Positions 8,326-16,315 of a stretch of 30,824 bases of DNA are shown here, one piece after another. The notes under the pieces are model-generated. The model searched no databases, had not been told where the DNA came from, and saw only the letters and a program-made list of their open reading frames with translations. The translations under genes and the position numbers were made by a program. The first letter of the stretch is position 1. Each line of letters begins with the position of its first letter. The stretch is from IMCC26077 sp044344975. Lineage in GTDB: Bacteria; Actinomycetota; Actinomycetes; Nanopelagicales; Nanopelagicaceae. The DNA lies in the NCBI GenBank assembly GCA_044344975.1, contig JBIJBY010000005.1:1-30824 (forward strand), read 5' to 3'.

Positions 8326-8331
8326 ATCTTA
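8326..8331 (-). promoter_or_regulatory. -10 element of the leaderless mutase promoter
   Basis: On the minus strand TAAGAT lies exactly 6 bases before the GTG at 8319, so the first transcribed base would be the start codon. There is no Shine-Dalgarno sequence in those six bases. Supports the GTG as true start. Confidence 0.6.
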
Positions 8332-8361
8332 TCTCTCCCGGAGTGGCATGCGGAAAAAATC

Positions 8362-8367
8362 TATAAT
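8362..8367 (+). promoter_or_regulatory. Consensus -10 hexamer of the carboxypeptidase gene
   Basis: A perfect TATAAT lies 21 bases upstream of the ATG at 8389, which would give a short leader of about 15 bases. No convincing -35 is present at the usual spacing. The divergent mutase -10 is only 30 bases away, so the two promoters lie back to back. Confidence 0.6.
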
Positions 8368-8388
8368 TACTCAATACTCTCGTGCTCC

Positions 8389-9330
8389 ATGAGAAGCTTG
8401 CCGAGCATGAGAGGTGTGCGCCAAATACTGGTGTTCACGCTCGCCGCAACGATGTCGATGAGCGTGTTGCCCGCCATAGCTGAGGCTAAAACTTCTATTG
8501 GCGGCGGCCGACTCGGCGAGACTGGCGTGATCTACAACTCTGTAGAGGGTGATGGCGTCTCCGCTCCACCTGATACATCAGCGCTCTCTTATCTCGTCGC
8601 AGACTTTGAAACCGGTGAAGTACTCGCGGCAAAAAGCCCACATAAGAAATTACCTCCGGCGAGCACTTTGAAAACGCTCACTGCGCTCACGCTCCTTTCC
8701 AGAATAAATATCGAAAAGCGCTATACCGCCAGCTGGCGTGAAGCAAGCACAATCGGAAATAAAGTAGGCCTCTGGAAGAACCGCAAATACGTCGTTAAAG
8801 ATATTTGGTACGGGTTGATGCTTGGTTCAGGCAATGATGCCGGAGTGGCCTTAGCCAATATGGCCGGCGGAATTAAAAAGACAAACGCTTTAATGCTCGC
8901 CAAAGCCAAGTCGGTCCAGGCTTTCGACACAATACCAAAAAGTCCTCACGGGCTAGACACTCCTGGGCAAGTATCGAGCGCATACGATCTAGCACTCATT
9001 GCACGTGCAGCAATGAAGGATAAAACGTTCCGAAAAATTGTTGCAACTAAAACTTATGTTTTTCCAAATTCAGGGCCCCGAAATGTAGATCGCAAAATTA
9101 GAAATTTGAACAAGTTAATGTTTACCTACCCTGGAGTTATCGGAGTGAAAACTGGATATACGACCAAGGGGCGCAATACCTACATAGGAATTGCGAAGCG
9201 AGATGGGCGCACAATCATCATCACTTTTATGCATCTTCGCTATGGTCGCGACGAACTCGCCAAAAAACTTTTCAACTGGGGATTTGATGCGGTTGGCAAA
9301 GTTGAGCCTGTAGGAGAGCTTGTTAGTTAA
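8389..9330 (+). CDS. D-alanyl-D-alanine carboxypeptidase (low-molecular-weight PBP, S11 family)
   Basis: Exported serine peptidase that trims the terminal D-Ala from peptidoglycan stem peptides. A signal peptide spans about residues 8-33 (basic MRGVRQ, hydrophobic core, AIAEA cleavage region). All three penicillin-binding motifs are present: STLK (Ser92, Lys95), SGN (147-149) and KTG (254-256). At 313 residues it ends soon after the catalytic domain, with no PBP5-like beta domain and no C-terminal membrane anchor, so after cleavage it should be free or lipid-independent. An in-frame ATG at 8407 would still keep the signal peptide and is an equally plausible start. The stop lies 8 bases from the convergent trpS stop. 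Confidence 0.92.
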   Translation: MRSLPSMRGVRQILVFTLAATMSMSVLPAIAEAKTSIGGGRLGETGVIYNSVEGDGVSAPPDTSALSYLVADFETGEVLAAKSPHKKLPPASTLKTLTALTLLSRINIEKRYTASWREASTIGNKVGLWKNRKYVVKDIWYGLMLGSGNDAGVALANMAGGIKKTNALMLAKAKSVQAFDTIPKSPHGLDTPGQVSSAYDLALIARAAMKDKTFRKIVATKTYVFPNSGPRNVDRKIRNLNKLMFTYPGVIGVKTGYTTKGRNTYIGIAKRDGRTIIITFMHLRYGRDELAKKLFNWGFDAVGKVEPVGELVS

Positions 9331-9338
9331 GCGAAGCT

Positions 9339-10343
9339 CTACTTCTTTCGAGGCAAAAGACCAAGCGAGTTATAAACGGCAGATAGCGTTTGCCCTGCTA
9401 CTGATTCGGCGCGGTCCGCACCTTCGCGCAAGATCGTCAAAAGTGCACCTTCATCTTGAAGATAGGCAAGAGCTGTATCTCGGATGGGCCGAAGCGTTTC
9501 GGTCACAACTTCGGCAACATCCTTCTTGAAGTCGCCATAACCTTTGCCGACGTAATCATTCTCAATGCTCTGCACGCTTCGACCAGTAATTGCGCTATAG
9601 ATCGATAGTAGATTGCTAATTCCTGGTTTTTCGCCCTCATTAAAAGTGACTTCACGCCCTGTATCAGTAACAGCGCTCTTAAATTTTTTGATGTTCGCTT
9701 CCGGAGAGTCAAGGAGTTCAATGACACCAGCCATACTTGCAGCAGATTTACTCATTTTTGCTGTTGGTTCTTGGAGATCCATGATTTTCGCTGTGCTCTT
9801 TAAAATGTGTGCGCCGGGAACGGTAAAGACATCACCAAAACGCGAGTTAAAACGTTGCGCAAGATCGCGCGTCAATTCAATGTGTTGCCGTTGGTCCTCG
9901 CCAACCGGGACAAGCTCTGGTTGATAGAGCAAAATATCTGCCGCCTGCAGCATTGGATAGGTAAAAAGGCCGACAACGGTTCGATCCGTCCCGCTCTTCT
10001 GGGATTTATCTTTAAATTGTGTCATTCGATTTGCCTCACCAAATCCAGTGATGCACTCAAAGACCCATCCCAATTGATTATGTGCAGGTACGTGAGATTG
10101 AATAAAGAGCGTTGATTTCTTTGGGTCAATTCCAATCGCCAACAATTGTGCAGCTGAGGAGAGAATTCGTTTTCGCAAAATTGCCGGATCAACTTCTACA
10201 GTTAATGCATGTAGATCTACGATGCAGTAGTACGCATCATGGGACTCTTGGAGTTCGACCCATTGAGTGAGCGCGCCAAGGTAATTACCCAGATGGAAGG
10301 AGTCATGGGTTGGCTGAATGCCCGAGAGAACTCTTCGAGCCAT
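9339..10343 (-). CDS. trpS: Tryptophanyl-tRNA synthetase
   Basis: Class I aminoacyl-tRNA synthetase that charges tRNA-Trp. The HIGH-like motif is HLGNYLGAL near the N-terminus, preceded by VLSGIQPTHDSFHLG; the second ATP signature is KMSKS around residue 200. Length of 334 is normal. An ATG at 10364 overlaps the stop of the upstream CNNM gene as ATGA, but the next in-frame ATG at 10343 is preceded six bases upstream by GGGGAGAAGG, a strong ribosome-binding site, and gives the family-typical MARRVLSGIQPT. I therefore use 10343. It is probably cotranscribed with the CNNM/CorC gene. Confidence 0.95.
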   Translation of the reverse strand: MARRVLSGIQPTHDSFHLGNYLGALTQWVELQESHDAYYCIVDLHALTVEVDPAILRKRILSSAAQLLAIGIDPKKSTLFIQSHVPAHNQLGWVFECITGFGEANRMTQFKDKSQKSGTDRTVVGLFTYPMLQAADILLYQPELVPVGEDQRQHIELTRDLAQRFNSRFGDVFTVPGAHILKSTAKIMDLQEPTAKMSKSAASMAGVIELLDSPEANIKKFKSAVTDTGREVTFNEGEKPGISNLLSIYSAITGRSVQSIENDYVGKGYGDFKKDVAEVVTETLRPIRDTALAYLQDEGALLTILREGADRAESVAGQTLSAVYNSLGLLPRKK

Positions 10344-10360
10344 GTTGACCTTCTCCCCAC

Positions 10361-11674
10361 TCATTTCGAAACCCCATCTCCTTGATCCGATAAAAGTACC
10401 CGAAGGAGCGCGGGACGTTTGCCCTCTATCGCCTCTACTATCAATTCACAGCCGGGTAACTCGACTCGATCGCCAACTTCAGCAATCCGACCGAGCTTAT
10501 GAGTGAGCAATCCACCAATGCTTTCGTAAGGTCCTTCTGGAAATTCGTAGCCAATCTCATCGCTCACCTCAGTGAGATTAGTCAGCCCATCAATGTGGAA
10601 TTCTCCAACTTTTGAGGTTCGAACTTCATCGAGCTCATGGTGATCATATTCGTCGCGAATCTCGCCAACGAACTGCTCTACTAAATCTTCAAGAGTGACA
10701 ATGCCATCGGTGCCACCGTACTCATCGACCACAATCGCGATATGAGATCCCGCCGCTCGCATCTGTGAAAGCACAGGCAATAACTCTTTTGTACCAGGGA
10801 TAAATTGGATTGGTCGAACTAAGTCACCTATGCGAGTTTGACGCTCATGGAGCTGTGGATCCAAGAGATCTCGCACGCTAACGAATCCGATGATGTCATC
10901 GAATGACCCTTTCACAACGGGATAGCGCGAATGACCCGTCTCAATAATTATCTTGACTGCTTGAGCAATCGATAGCTCGTTGTCGAGGAAATCGACCTCG
11001 GTGCGCGGAACCATGACCGAGTGAATCTGGCGATCGCTTGCCTCAAAGACTTCTTCGACAATCTCTTTTTCCGCACGTGTAAAGGCATGATGTCCACTAA
11101 GCAAGTCAAGAAGTTCTTCTTCTGACATCTGTTCTTTGGCAGCCTTAGGATCGATACCAAAAGCTCGCACCAAAAGATCTGTTGATTTTGAAAGTAGCCA
11201 GATAATTGGGCGGAAGAGTCGAGCAATAACATCGACTGCGCCGGCGCTCGCCAAAGCGATCGGAACTGCGCGCACGATTGCAATTCGTTTCGGAGTTAAC
11301 TCTCCAATGATCAGCGAGACATAAGCAATTACTAGCGTTAATGCAATGAGCGAGAGCAACTCCGCAACATTTCGCTTCAACCCTAAATCTTCAAGCGCCG
11401 GAGAGACGTAGCGACCAAGGCGCTCTGCTCCAATCGCGGCAGAGAGAAATCCAAAGACCGTAATACCTACTTGGATCGCGGCAAGAAAACGGTTGGGATT
11501 TGAGGTCAATGCCGCCACTCGTGCGCCCCGCTTGCCTGTTCCCGCCAACTGCTTGATCTGACTCTCCCGGAGCGAGATGAGGGCGATCTCCGCTGCAACC
11601 AGCAGGGAGGAGAGGCCGATGAGGGCAAGAACGATGGCGATGTCGCCGACAATCTCCCCTAGAGAACCTGACAC
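10361..11674 (-). CDS. CNNM/CorC (HlyC-CorC) family membrane protein with CBS pair
   Basis: Integral membrane protein of the CNNM/MpfA/CorC class, whose members export or regulate Mg2+ and other divalent cations. An N-terminal DUF21 membrane domain (about 1-190, with several hydrophobic segments and ALISLRESQIKQL) is followed by a CBS pair starting MVPRTEVDFLD and containing DEYGGTDGIVTLEDLVEQFVGEI, then a C-terminal CorC_HlyC domain. The name haemolysin found in databases is historical. Start is GTG at 11674; a 13-base inverted repeat (ACCCTT-c-AAGGGT) covers it. The gene overlaps or abuts trpS downstream, an unrelated partner. The ion handled cannot be read from sequence. Confidence 0.9.
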   Translation of the reverse strand: MSGSLGEIVGDIAIVLALIGLSSLLVAAEIALISLRESQIKQLAGTGKRGARVAALTSNPNRFLAAIQVGITVFGFLSAAIGAERLGRYVSPALEDLGLKRNVAELLSLIALTLVIAYVSLIIGELTPKRIAIVRAVPIALASAGAVDVIARLFRPIIWLLSKSTDLLVRAFGIDPKAAKEQMSEEELLDLLSGHHAFTRAEKEIVEEVFEASDRQIHSVMVPRTEVDFLDNELSIAQAVKIIIETGHSRYPVVKGSFDDIIGFVSVRDLLDPQLHERQTRIGDLVRPIQFIPGTKELLPVLSQMRAAGSHIAIVVDEYGGTDGIVTLEDLVEQFVGEIRDEYDHHELDEVRTSKVGEFHIDGLTNLTEVSDEIGYEFPEGPYESIGGLLTHKLGRIAEVGDRVELPGCELIVEAIEGKRPALLRVLLSDQGDGVSK

Positions 11675-11685
11675 CCTTCAAGGGT
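11673..11685. repeat. Perfect inverted repeat over the CNNM gene start
   Basis: ACCCTT and AAGGGT flank a single base and cover the GTG start codon and a TACCCT -10-like element of the CNNM gene. In DNA it could be an operator; in RNA the one-base loop would not fold as a simple hairpin. Function unknown. Confidence 0.35.
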
Positions 11686-11776
11686 AGCGCCCCGAGCGCG
11701 CCCCTTCCTCATTCGGGCAGTTTGAGGTATTTTCTCCCCGTCCTCACCCGAGGATGACCTATCTCCAACGGATCGT

Positions 11777-11794
11777 CCGGCACGTACCTGCCGG
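11777..11794. repeat. Inverted repeat in the sugar-ATPase leader
   Basis: CCGGCA (11777-11782) and TGCCGG (11789-11794) are separated by six bases and could form a GC-rich hairpin just before the purine-rich GAGAGGGAG ribosome-binding region of the ATG at 11813. No U-run follows, so it is not a terminator. It may stabilise the leader or serve as a regulator site. The remaining 11686-11776 stretch holds an AT-rich TATTTT and a small 5-bp hairpin (TCCTC/GAGGA) but nothing clearer. Confidence 0.4.
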
Positions 11795-11812
11795 GAGAGG
11801 GAGCTAACGCTC

Positions 11813-12901
11813 ATGGCAATTGTTGTATTCGATAAAGCAAGTCGTACCTATCCAGGTACCACCCGTCCTGCTGTAGACCAACTCGATCTCACCGTCCACG
11901 ACGGCGAATTCCTAGTACTTGTTGGCCCATCAGGTTGCGGAAAGTCAACATCACTTCGCATGCTTGCAGGCCTTGAAGATGTTGATACCGGTTCTATTCG
12001 CATCGGCGATCGCGACGTCACACACGTTGCTCCAAAAGATCGCGATATCGCGATGGTCTTCCAATCTTATGCGCTCTACCCACACATGACTGTGGCGGAG
12101 AACATGGGCTTTGCGCTAAAAATCGCTGGCGTAAATAAAGATGAGCGCGCTCGCCGTGTTCAAGAGGCAGCGAAGTTGCTCGATCTCGAGCCTTACCTCG
12201 ACCGCAAGCCAAAGGCGCTCTCCGGCGGACAACGTCAACGCGTTGCTATGGGTCGCGCAATCGTTCGTGAACCACAGGTCTTCCTCATGGACGAACCGCT
12301 CTCTAACCTAGATGCAAAGCTTCGCGTTGCCACTCGCACACAAATCGCAGCGCTACAACGCCGTCTTGGTATCACCACTGTCTACGTAACGCACGATCAG
12401 GTCGAAGCAATGACTATGGGTGATCGCGTTGCAGTTCTAAAAGATGGCTTGCTCCAGCAAGTTGATTCCCCGCGCAATCTTTACGACAAGCCAGCAAATG
12501 CATTCGTTGCTGGATTTATCGGCTCACCTGCGATGAACCTCATCACTGCACCTGTTTCTGGTGGTCAGGCTTCACTTGGCAACCTCAAGATTGCCGTACC
12601 TGCTTCCGCAGGCGCTTCGGCAATCGTTGGTGTTCGCCCAGAAGGCTTTAAGCCAACCGGAGCGGGACAAGGCTTTGATATCAAGGTTGAGGTTGTTGAA
12701 GAGCTTGGCTCTGATGCATTCGTCTACGGCAAGCCTGCATCAACCGGAATCCAACTGGCTAATGCGAATACCGATGAAGGCGCGCAAGTTATCGTCCGAT
12801 GGGATCCAAAGAACCCACCGAAGGCTGGCGACACGATCTCTGTAACTGCAGATCCGTCTGCTGTTCACCTCTTCGATGCACAGTCAGGTGTACGTCTCTA
12901 A
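11813..12901 (+). CDS. msiK: Multiple-sugar ABC transporter ATPase (MsiK/UgpC/MalK type)
   Basis: Cytoplasmic ATPase that drives carbohydrate ABC importers. Walker A GPSGCGKST is at 38-46, the Q-loop in MVFQSYALYPHMT, the signature LSGGQ at 136-140, Walker B VFLMDE at 156-161, and the switch His in VTHDQVEAMTMGDR. A C-terminal TOBE/OB regulatory domain follows (about 240-362). No permease or binding-protein gene is nearby, and the gene is flanked by its own leader and a strong terminator. This fits MsiK-type shared ATPases that serve several sugar importers. Codons are noticeably more uniform and C-ending than in neighbours, suggesting high expression. The symbol is by analogy. Confidence 0.92.
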   Translation: MAIVVFDKASRTYPGTTRPAVDQLDLTVHDGEFLVLVGPSGCGKSTSLRMLAGLEDVDTGSIRIGDRDVTHVAPKDRDIAMVFQSYALYPHMTVAENMGFALKIAGVNKDERARRVQEAAKLLDLEPYLDRKPKALSGGQRQRVAMGRAIVREPQVFLMDEPLSNLDAKLRVATRTQIAALQRRLGITTVYVTHDQVEAMTMGDRVAVLKDGLLQQVDSPRNLYDKPANAFVAGFIGSPAMNLITAPVSGGQASLGNLKIAVPASAGASAIVGVRPEGFKPTGAGQGFDIKVEVVEELGSDAFVYGKPASTGIQLANANTDEGAQVIVRWDPKNPPKAGDTISVTADPSAVHLFDAQSGVRL

Positions 12902-12911
12902 AGTAATTACA

Positions 12912-12960
12912 AAAGAACCCGCCCTCTGGATAGTGATATCCGAAGGGCGGGTTCTTTTTT
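12912..12960. terminator. Bidirectional intrinsic terminator between the sugar ATPase and icd
   Basis: AAAGAACCCGCCCT pairs with AGGGCGGGTTCTTT, and the loop contains a second small stem GGATA/TATCC. A T-run follows on the plus strand (12955-12961) and the A-run on the other side supplies a weaker T-run for the minus strand, so it can end both convergent genes. Confidence 0.93.
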
Positions 12961-12970
12961 TGTGACGAGA

Positions 12971-14185
12971 TTAAGCCATTGCTTTCTTTAAATTCTCATC
13001 GATTGCAGCGAGGAACTCTTGGGTATTTAACCAAGGTGCATCTTTGCTGATTAATAGCGCAAGATCCTTCGTCATCTTCCCTTCCTCGACAGTCTTAATG
13101 CAAACCTTCTCGAGCGTGTCAGCGAACTTGGCCAATGCAGGATTGTTATCGAGCTTTGCGCGGTGCGCTAGGCCACGAGTCCAGGCAAAAATTGAAGCAA
13201 TCGGATTTGTCGAAGTCGCCTTACCTGCTTGGTGGTCACGAAAGTGACGAGTTACGGTTCCGTGTGCAGCCTCAGACTCGACTGTCTTTCCATCTGGCGT
13301 CATGAGAACTGAAGTCATCAGACCGAGCGATCCATAACCCTGTGCGACAGTATCTGACTGCACATCTCCGTCGTAGTTCTTGCAGGCCCAAACATAGCCA
13401 CCCTCCCATCGGAGTGAGGTTGCGACCATGTCATCAATCAAGCGGTGGTCATATTCAATTCCTGCTGCTTCGAATTGGCTCTTAAATTCGCTCTCATAGA
13501 TTTCAGCAAAGATATCTTTGAAGCGTCCGTCATAAGCCTTCAGGATTGTGTTCTTGGTTGAGAGAAAGACCGGGTACTTGCGCGCTAGCCCATAGTTCAT
13601 TGAAGCGCGTGCAAAATCGCGGATCGAATCATCAAGGTTATACATCGTCATTGCAACGCCAGAACTTGGAAAATCAAAGACATTGAACTCCATCGGCTTT
13701 GAGCCATCGGCTGGCGTAAAAGTGACAGTTAACTTTCCTGGACCAGGCACTTTGAAATCTGTTGCTCGGTATTGATCTCCGAAAGCGTGGCGGCCAATCA
13801 CAATTGGCTTAGTCCAATGGGGAATCAATCGAGGCACGTTACTGATGATGATTGGCTCTCGGAAGATCACTCCTCCAAGAATGTTTCGAATTGTGCCGTT
13901 AGGCGACTTCCACATACTTTTGAGGTTGAACTCTTTGACGCGAGCCTCATCAGGTGTGATTGTCGCGCATTTCACGCCAACGCCATGCTTTTTAATGGCA
14001 TTCGCACTATCGATAGTGACTTGATCATCGGTCGCATCGCGATACTCGATACCCAAATCGTAATACTCCAGGTTTACATCGAGATAAGGAAGGATTAATT
14101 GATCTTTGATGAATTGCCAGATGATTCGAGTCATCTCATCGCCATCAAGTTCGACGACGGTTCCAGTTACCTTGATCTTTGACAT
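12971..14185 (-). CDS. icd: NADP-dependent isocitrate dehydrogenase, eukaryote-like homodimeric type
   Basis: Oxidatively decarboxylates isocitrate to 2-oxoglutarate with NADP+, a TCA step. The N-terminus GTVVELDGDEMTRIIWQFIK, the substrate-binding TKPIVIGRHAFGDQYRATDF, and GTVTRHFRDHQAGKATSTNP are strikingly close to mitochondrial/cytosolic IDH1/2 (type II), not the E. coli type and not the ~740-residue monomeric enzyme seen in many actinobacteria. The ATG at 14185 (404 residues) follows a purine-rich GAGAAGGCGAGAAGAG; a frame open to 14224 adds an unlikely 13-residue extension. It lies 39 bases after mdh and is likely cotranscribed with it. A strong shared terminator follows. Confidence 0.96.
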   Translation of the reverse strand: MSKIKVTGTVVELDGDEMTRIIWQFIKDQLILPYLDVNLEYYDLGIEYRDATDDQVTIDSANAIKKHGVGVKCATITPDEARVKEFNLKSMWKSPNGTIRNILGGVIFREPIIISNVPRLIPHWTKPIVIGRHAFGDQYRATDFKVPGPGKLTVTFTPADGSKPMEFNVFDFPSSGVAMTMYNLDDSIRDFARASMNYGLARKYPVFLSTKNTILKAYDGRFKDIFAEIYESEFKSQFEAAGIEYDHRLIDDMVATSLRWEGGYVWACKNYDGDVQSDTVAQGYGSLGLMTSVLMTPDGKTVESEAAHGTVTRHFRDHQAGKATSTNPIASIFAWTRGLAHRAKLDNNPALAKFADTLEKVCIKTVEEGKMTKDLALLISKDAPWLNTQEFLAAIDENLKKAMA

Positions 14186-14224
14186 TCTCTTCTCGCCTTC
14201 TCTCTTGTTTCTGTCACATTCCAA

Positions 14225-15175
14225 TTAAAGATTTTTTACATCAGCTTGTTTTGCGCGAACCGCCTCGGCAGCAACCTTAAGTTCTGCCAATTCACTATCG
14301 GTAAGTTTCGTCTCTACAACTTTGCGAATTCCGCTCTTGCCTATTTCAGCTTCAACGCCTAAATAAACACCGGAAATTCCATACTCGCCATTTACCCATG
14401 CGCATACCGGCATTACTGCGCCAGAATCTTCTATGACCGCCTTTGCCATTCGTGCAGCAGCTGCAGAGGGTGCGTAGTAAGCAGAGCCAGTCTTAAGAAG
14501 CGCAACAATCTCAGCGCCACCATTTCGAGTTTTCACAACGAGCTCTTCGATTTCGGGGGCAGAGAGCAAATCGCTCAATGGTTTTCCATTTACTCGACAA
14601 CGACTTGGAACGGGAACCATGGTGTCGCCATGTGAGCCAAGAGTTAAGGTTTCGACATCGCTGACCTTTACTCCCAGTTTTGTAGCGACAAAATTTGTAA
14701 ACCGTGCAGTGTCCAACATTCCAGCTTGACCCATAACTCGGTTGTAAGGGAATGCAGAAGCAATTTGCGCTAAAGCAGTCATCTCATCGAGCGGATTAGA
14801 AACCACAATAATCACAGCATTGGGGCTGTGCTTTGCAACATTCTCTGCAACGCCACGAACAATTCCCGCGTTAACGCCAATCAAATCCATCCGACTCATA
14901 CCTGGTTTGCGAGGCAAGCCAGCAGTTATGACAACGACATCCGAATTTGCAGTCTTCTCATAACCTGCACCTTCGGGTGTAGTTGTTGCTCCGATGAGCA
15001 GAGTTTCAAAACCCTCAATGGAACGCGACTGATTCATATCGAGCGCAAGACCTTCTGGCTTGCCTTCAACGATGTCGGTGAGGATTACTTCATCAAAAAT
15101 GTTGTATTCAGCCAGGCGTAATGCGGTTGTCGATCCATAAAATCCCGCTCCAACTACGGTGACGCGACCTGCCAT
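14225..15175 (-). CDS. mdh: Malate dehydrogenase, LDH-like type
   Basis: NAD-dependent oxidation of malate to oxaloacetate. The Rossmann opening is VTVVGAGFYGSTTALRL, the substrate loop LPRKPGMSRMDL carries the Arg that selects malate over lactate (Gln in LDH), NPLDEM binds coenzyme, and GSHGDTMVP contains the catalytic His. Length 316 and these motifs place it in the LDH-like MDH group (about 310 residues), not the dimeric ~330-residue type common in Streptomyces. The upstream 67-base gap holds a 14-base perfect palindrome, so the mdh-icd pair probably has its own regulated promoter. Confidence 0.95.
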   Translation of the reverse strand: MAGRVTVVGAGFYGSTTALRLAEYNIFDEVILTDIVEGKPEGLALDMNQSRSIEGFETLLIGATTTPEGAGYEKTANSDVVVITAGLPRKPGMSRMDLIGVNAGIVRGVAENVAKHSPNAVIIVVSNPLDEMTALAQIASAFPYNRVMGQAGMLDTARFTNFVATKLGVKVSDVETLTLGSHGDTMVPVPSRCRVNGKPLSDLLSAPEIEELVVKTRNGGAEIVALLKTGSAYYAPSAAAARMAKAVIEDSGAVMPVCAWVNGEYGISGVYLGVEAEIGKSGIRKVVETKLTDSELAELKVAAEAVRAKQADVKNL

Positions 15176-15192
15176 GTTCGGGCCCCAATCTC

Positions 15193-15206
15193 TCTTGATA
15201 TCAAGA
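15193..15206. promoter_or_regulatory. 14-base perfect palindrome upstream of mdh (candidate operator)
   Basis: TCTTGATATCAAGA reads identically on both strands and lies 18-31 bases before the mdh start. It overlaps or adjoins two possible minus-strand -10 elements, TAGAGT (15209-15214) and TATCTT (15203-15208), the position expected for a repressor site. I do not recognise the regulator. Confidence 0.5.
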
Positions 15207-15242
15207 TAACTCTACCGCCGTGGCACTACCTCGGCAGAGGCG

Positions 15243-15470
15243 CTAGGGAAGCAAGAAGGCCAGGAGCGCCACCCCTGCCGCCAAGGCCAAAAGGGCGGTG
15301 AGGTCGCTACTTTGGCTCCGCCACGGGCTCCTGGTGGCGCGCTGCAGGTAAACCTGCGCCGCCAATAGAGCTAGCCCGGCTGCCAGAAGGAGCGCGCCGA
15401 TTCGCACAGAGAGGGCAAGGCTTGTGATGGTGGAGAGCGCGATGACAACCAGTGGGAGCAGCCTGCTCAC
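15243..15470 (-). CDS. DUF3017 small membrane protein
   Basis: A 75-residue protein with about three hydrophobic segments (LLPLVVIALSTITSLAL, IGALLLAAGLALLAAQVYL, LTALLALAAGVALLAFLL) separated by a basic stretch RATRSPWRSQ. It fits the actinobacterial DUF3017 family, which typically follows folD and precedes mdh in other genomes. Function is unknown. The GTG start overlaps the folD stop as GTGA, so translation is probably coupled. Base composition is more GC-rich than the neighbours, as expected for a Leu/Ala-rich membrane protein. Confidence 0.85.
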   Translation of the reverse strand: MSRLLPLVVIALSTITSLALSVRIGALLLAAGLALLAAQVYLQRATRSPWRSQSSDLTALLALAAGVALLAFLLP

Positions 15471-16309
15471 GCGCCCGACCGCTCTGCCGCTTCAACGACA
15501 TTGGCAAGAAGCATGGCTCGAGTCATTGGCCCAACCCCGCCAGGCATTGGAGCAAGAAAACCAGCTTTCGTATGTACATCAGGATGCACATCTCCAAGTA
15601 ATCCATCGCTGGTACGTGTGATCCCTACATCGAGCACTGCTGCGCCAGCTTTGATATCTGCTGCTGAAATGAAATGTGCTTTTCCTAATGCGGCAACAAC
15701 AATATCTGCGCGTGACAAATGAGATTTCAAATCAATAGTCGCCGAATGAGTGATGGTGACAGTTGCACTTTCGCGCTTTCTTGAAAGAAGTAAACCGAGT
15801 GGTCTTCCCACAGTTAGCCCTCGACCAACAATTACCACCTCGGCGCCATTAATTCTTACTTTATATCGTTCAAGCAATTCGACAATTCCCCGAGGAGTGC
15901 AGGGCAATGGTGCGGGTTGATCGAGCACAAGCTTTCCCAAGTTAAGTGGGTGCAAACCATCTGCATCCTTAGCAGGATCAATCTCCTCCAAAATGGCATT
16001 TGCATCGATGCCCTTGGGTAGTGGAAGCTGCACAATGTAACCCGTACATTCAGATGAATTATTTAGGTCGCGAATTGCGCTTCGAATATCTGCAAAAGTA
16101 GCAGTTGCTGGCAGATCTACGCGAATGGATTGAATTCCTACTTCCGCACAATCCTTATGTTTGCCACCTACATACGCATGCGAACCTGGATCATCACCCA
16201 CTAATACAGTTCCTAGTCCTGGACGCTGCTTAAGTTTTATAACCCGAGAAGCAAGTTCACTCTTGATTTCACCGGCAACTTTCTTGCCATCAAGTATCAC
16301 TGCGCTCAT
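15467..16309 (-). CDS. folD: Methylenetetrahydrofolate dehydrogenase/cyclohydrolase FolD
   Basis: Bifunctional enzyme converting 5,10-methylene-THF to 10-formyl-THF, the one-carbon donor used by PurN and PurH encoded just upstream. The catalytic Tyr46-x3-Lys50 pair appears in SHAYVGGKHKDCAEVGI; GYIVQLPLPKGI and DADGLHPLNLG are the family signatures (usually DVDGFHP); VVIVGRGLTVGRPL is the NADP-binding loop; PMPGGVGPMTRAML closes the protein. Length 280 is normal. The ATG at 16309 is preceded at exactly 6 bases by TACTAT, so folD may have a leaderless promoter of its own besides read-through from purH. Confidence 0.96.
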   Translation of the reverse strand: MSAVILDGKKVAGEIKSELASRVIKLKQRPGLGTVLVGDDPGSHAYVGGKHKDCAEVGIQSIRVDLPATATFADIRSAIRDLNNSSECTGYIVQLPLPKGIDANAILEEIDPAKDADGLHPLNLGKLVLDQPAPLPCTPRGIVELLERYKVRINGAEVVIVGRGLTVGRPLGLLLSRKRESATVTITHSATIDLKSHLSRADIVVAALGKAHFISAADIKAGAAVLDVGITRTSDGLLGDVHPDVHTKAGFLAPMPGGVGPMTRAMLLANVVEAAERSGA

Positions 16310-16315
16310 GTGTTA

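Noticed and set aside
10344..10364. Upstream ATG of trpS overlapping the CNNM stop
   Set aside because: The strong GGGGAGAAGG site is placed for the next ATG at 10343, which also gives the family-typical N-terminus.
11777..11794. Terminator upstream of the sugar ATPase
   Set aside because: The hairpin is not followed by a T-run on either strand.
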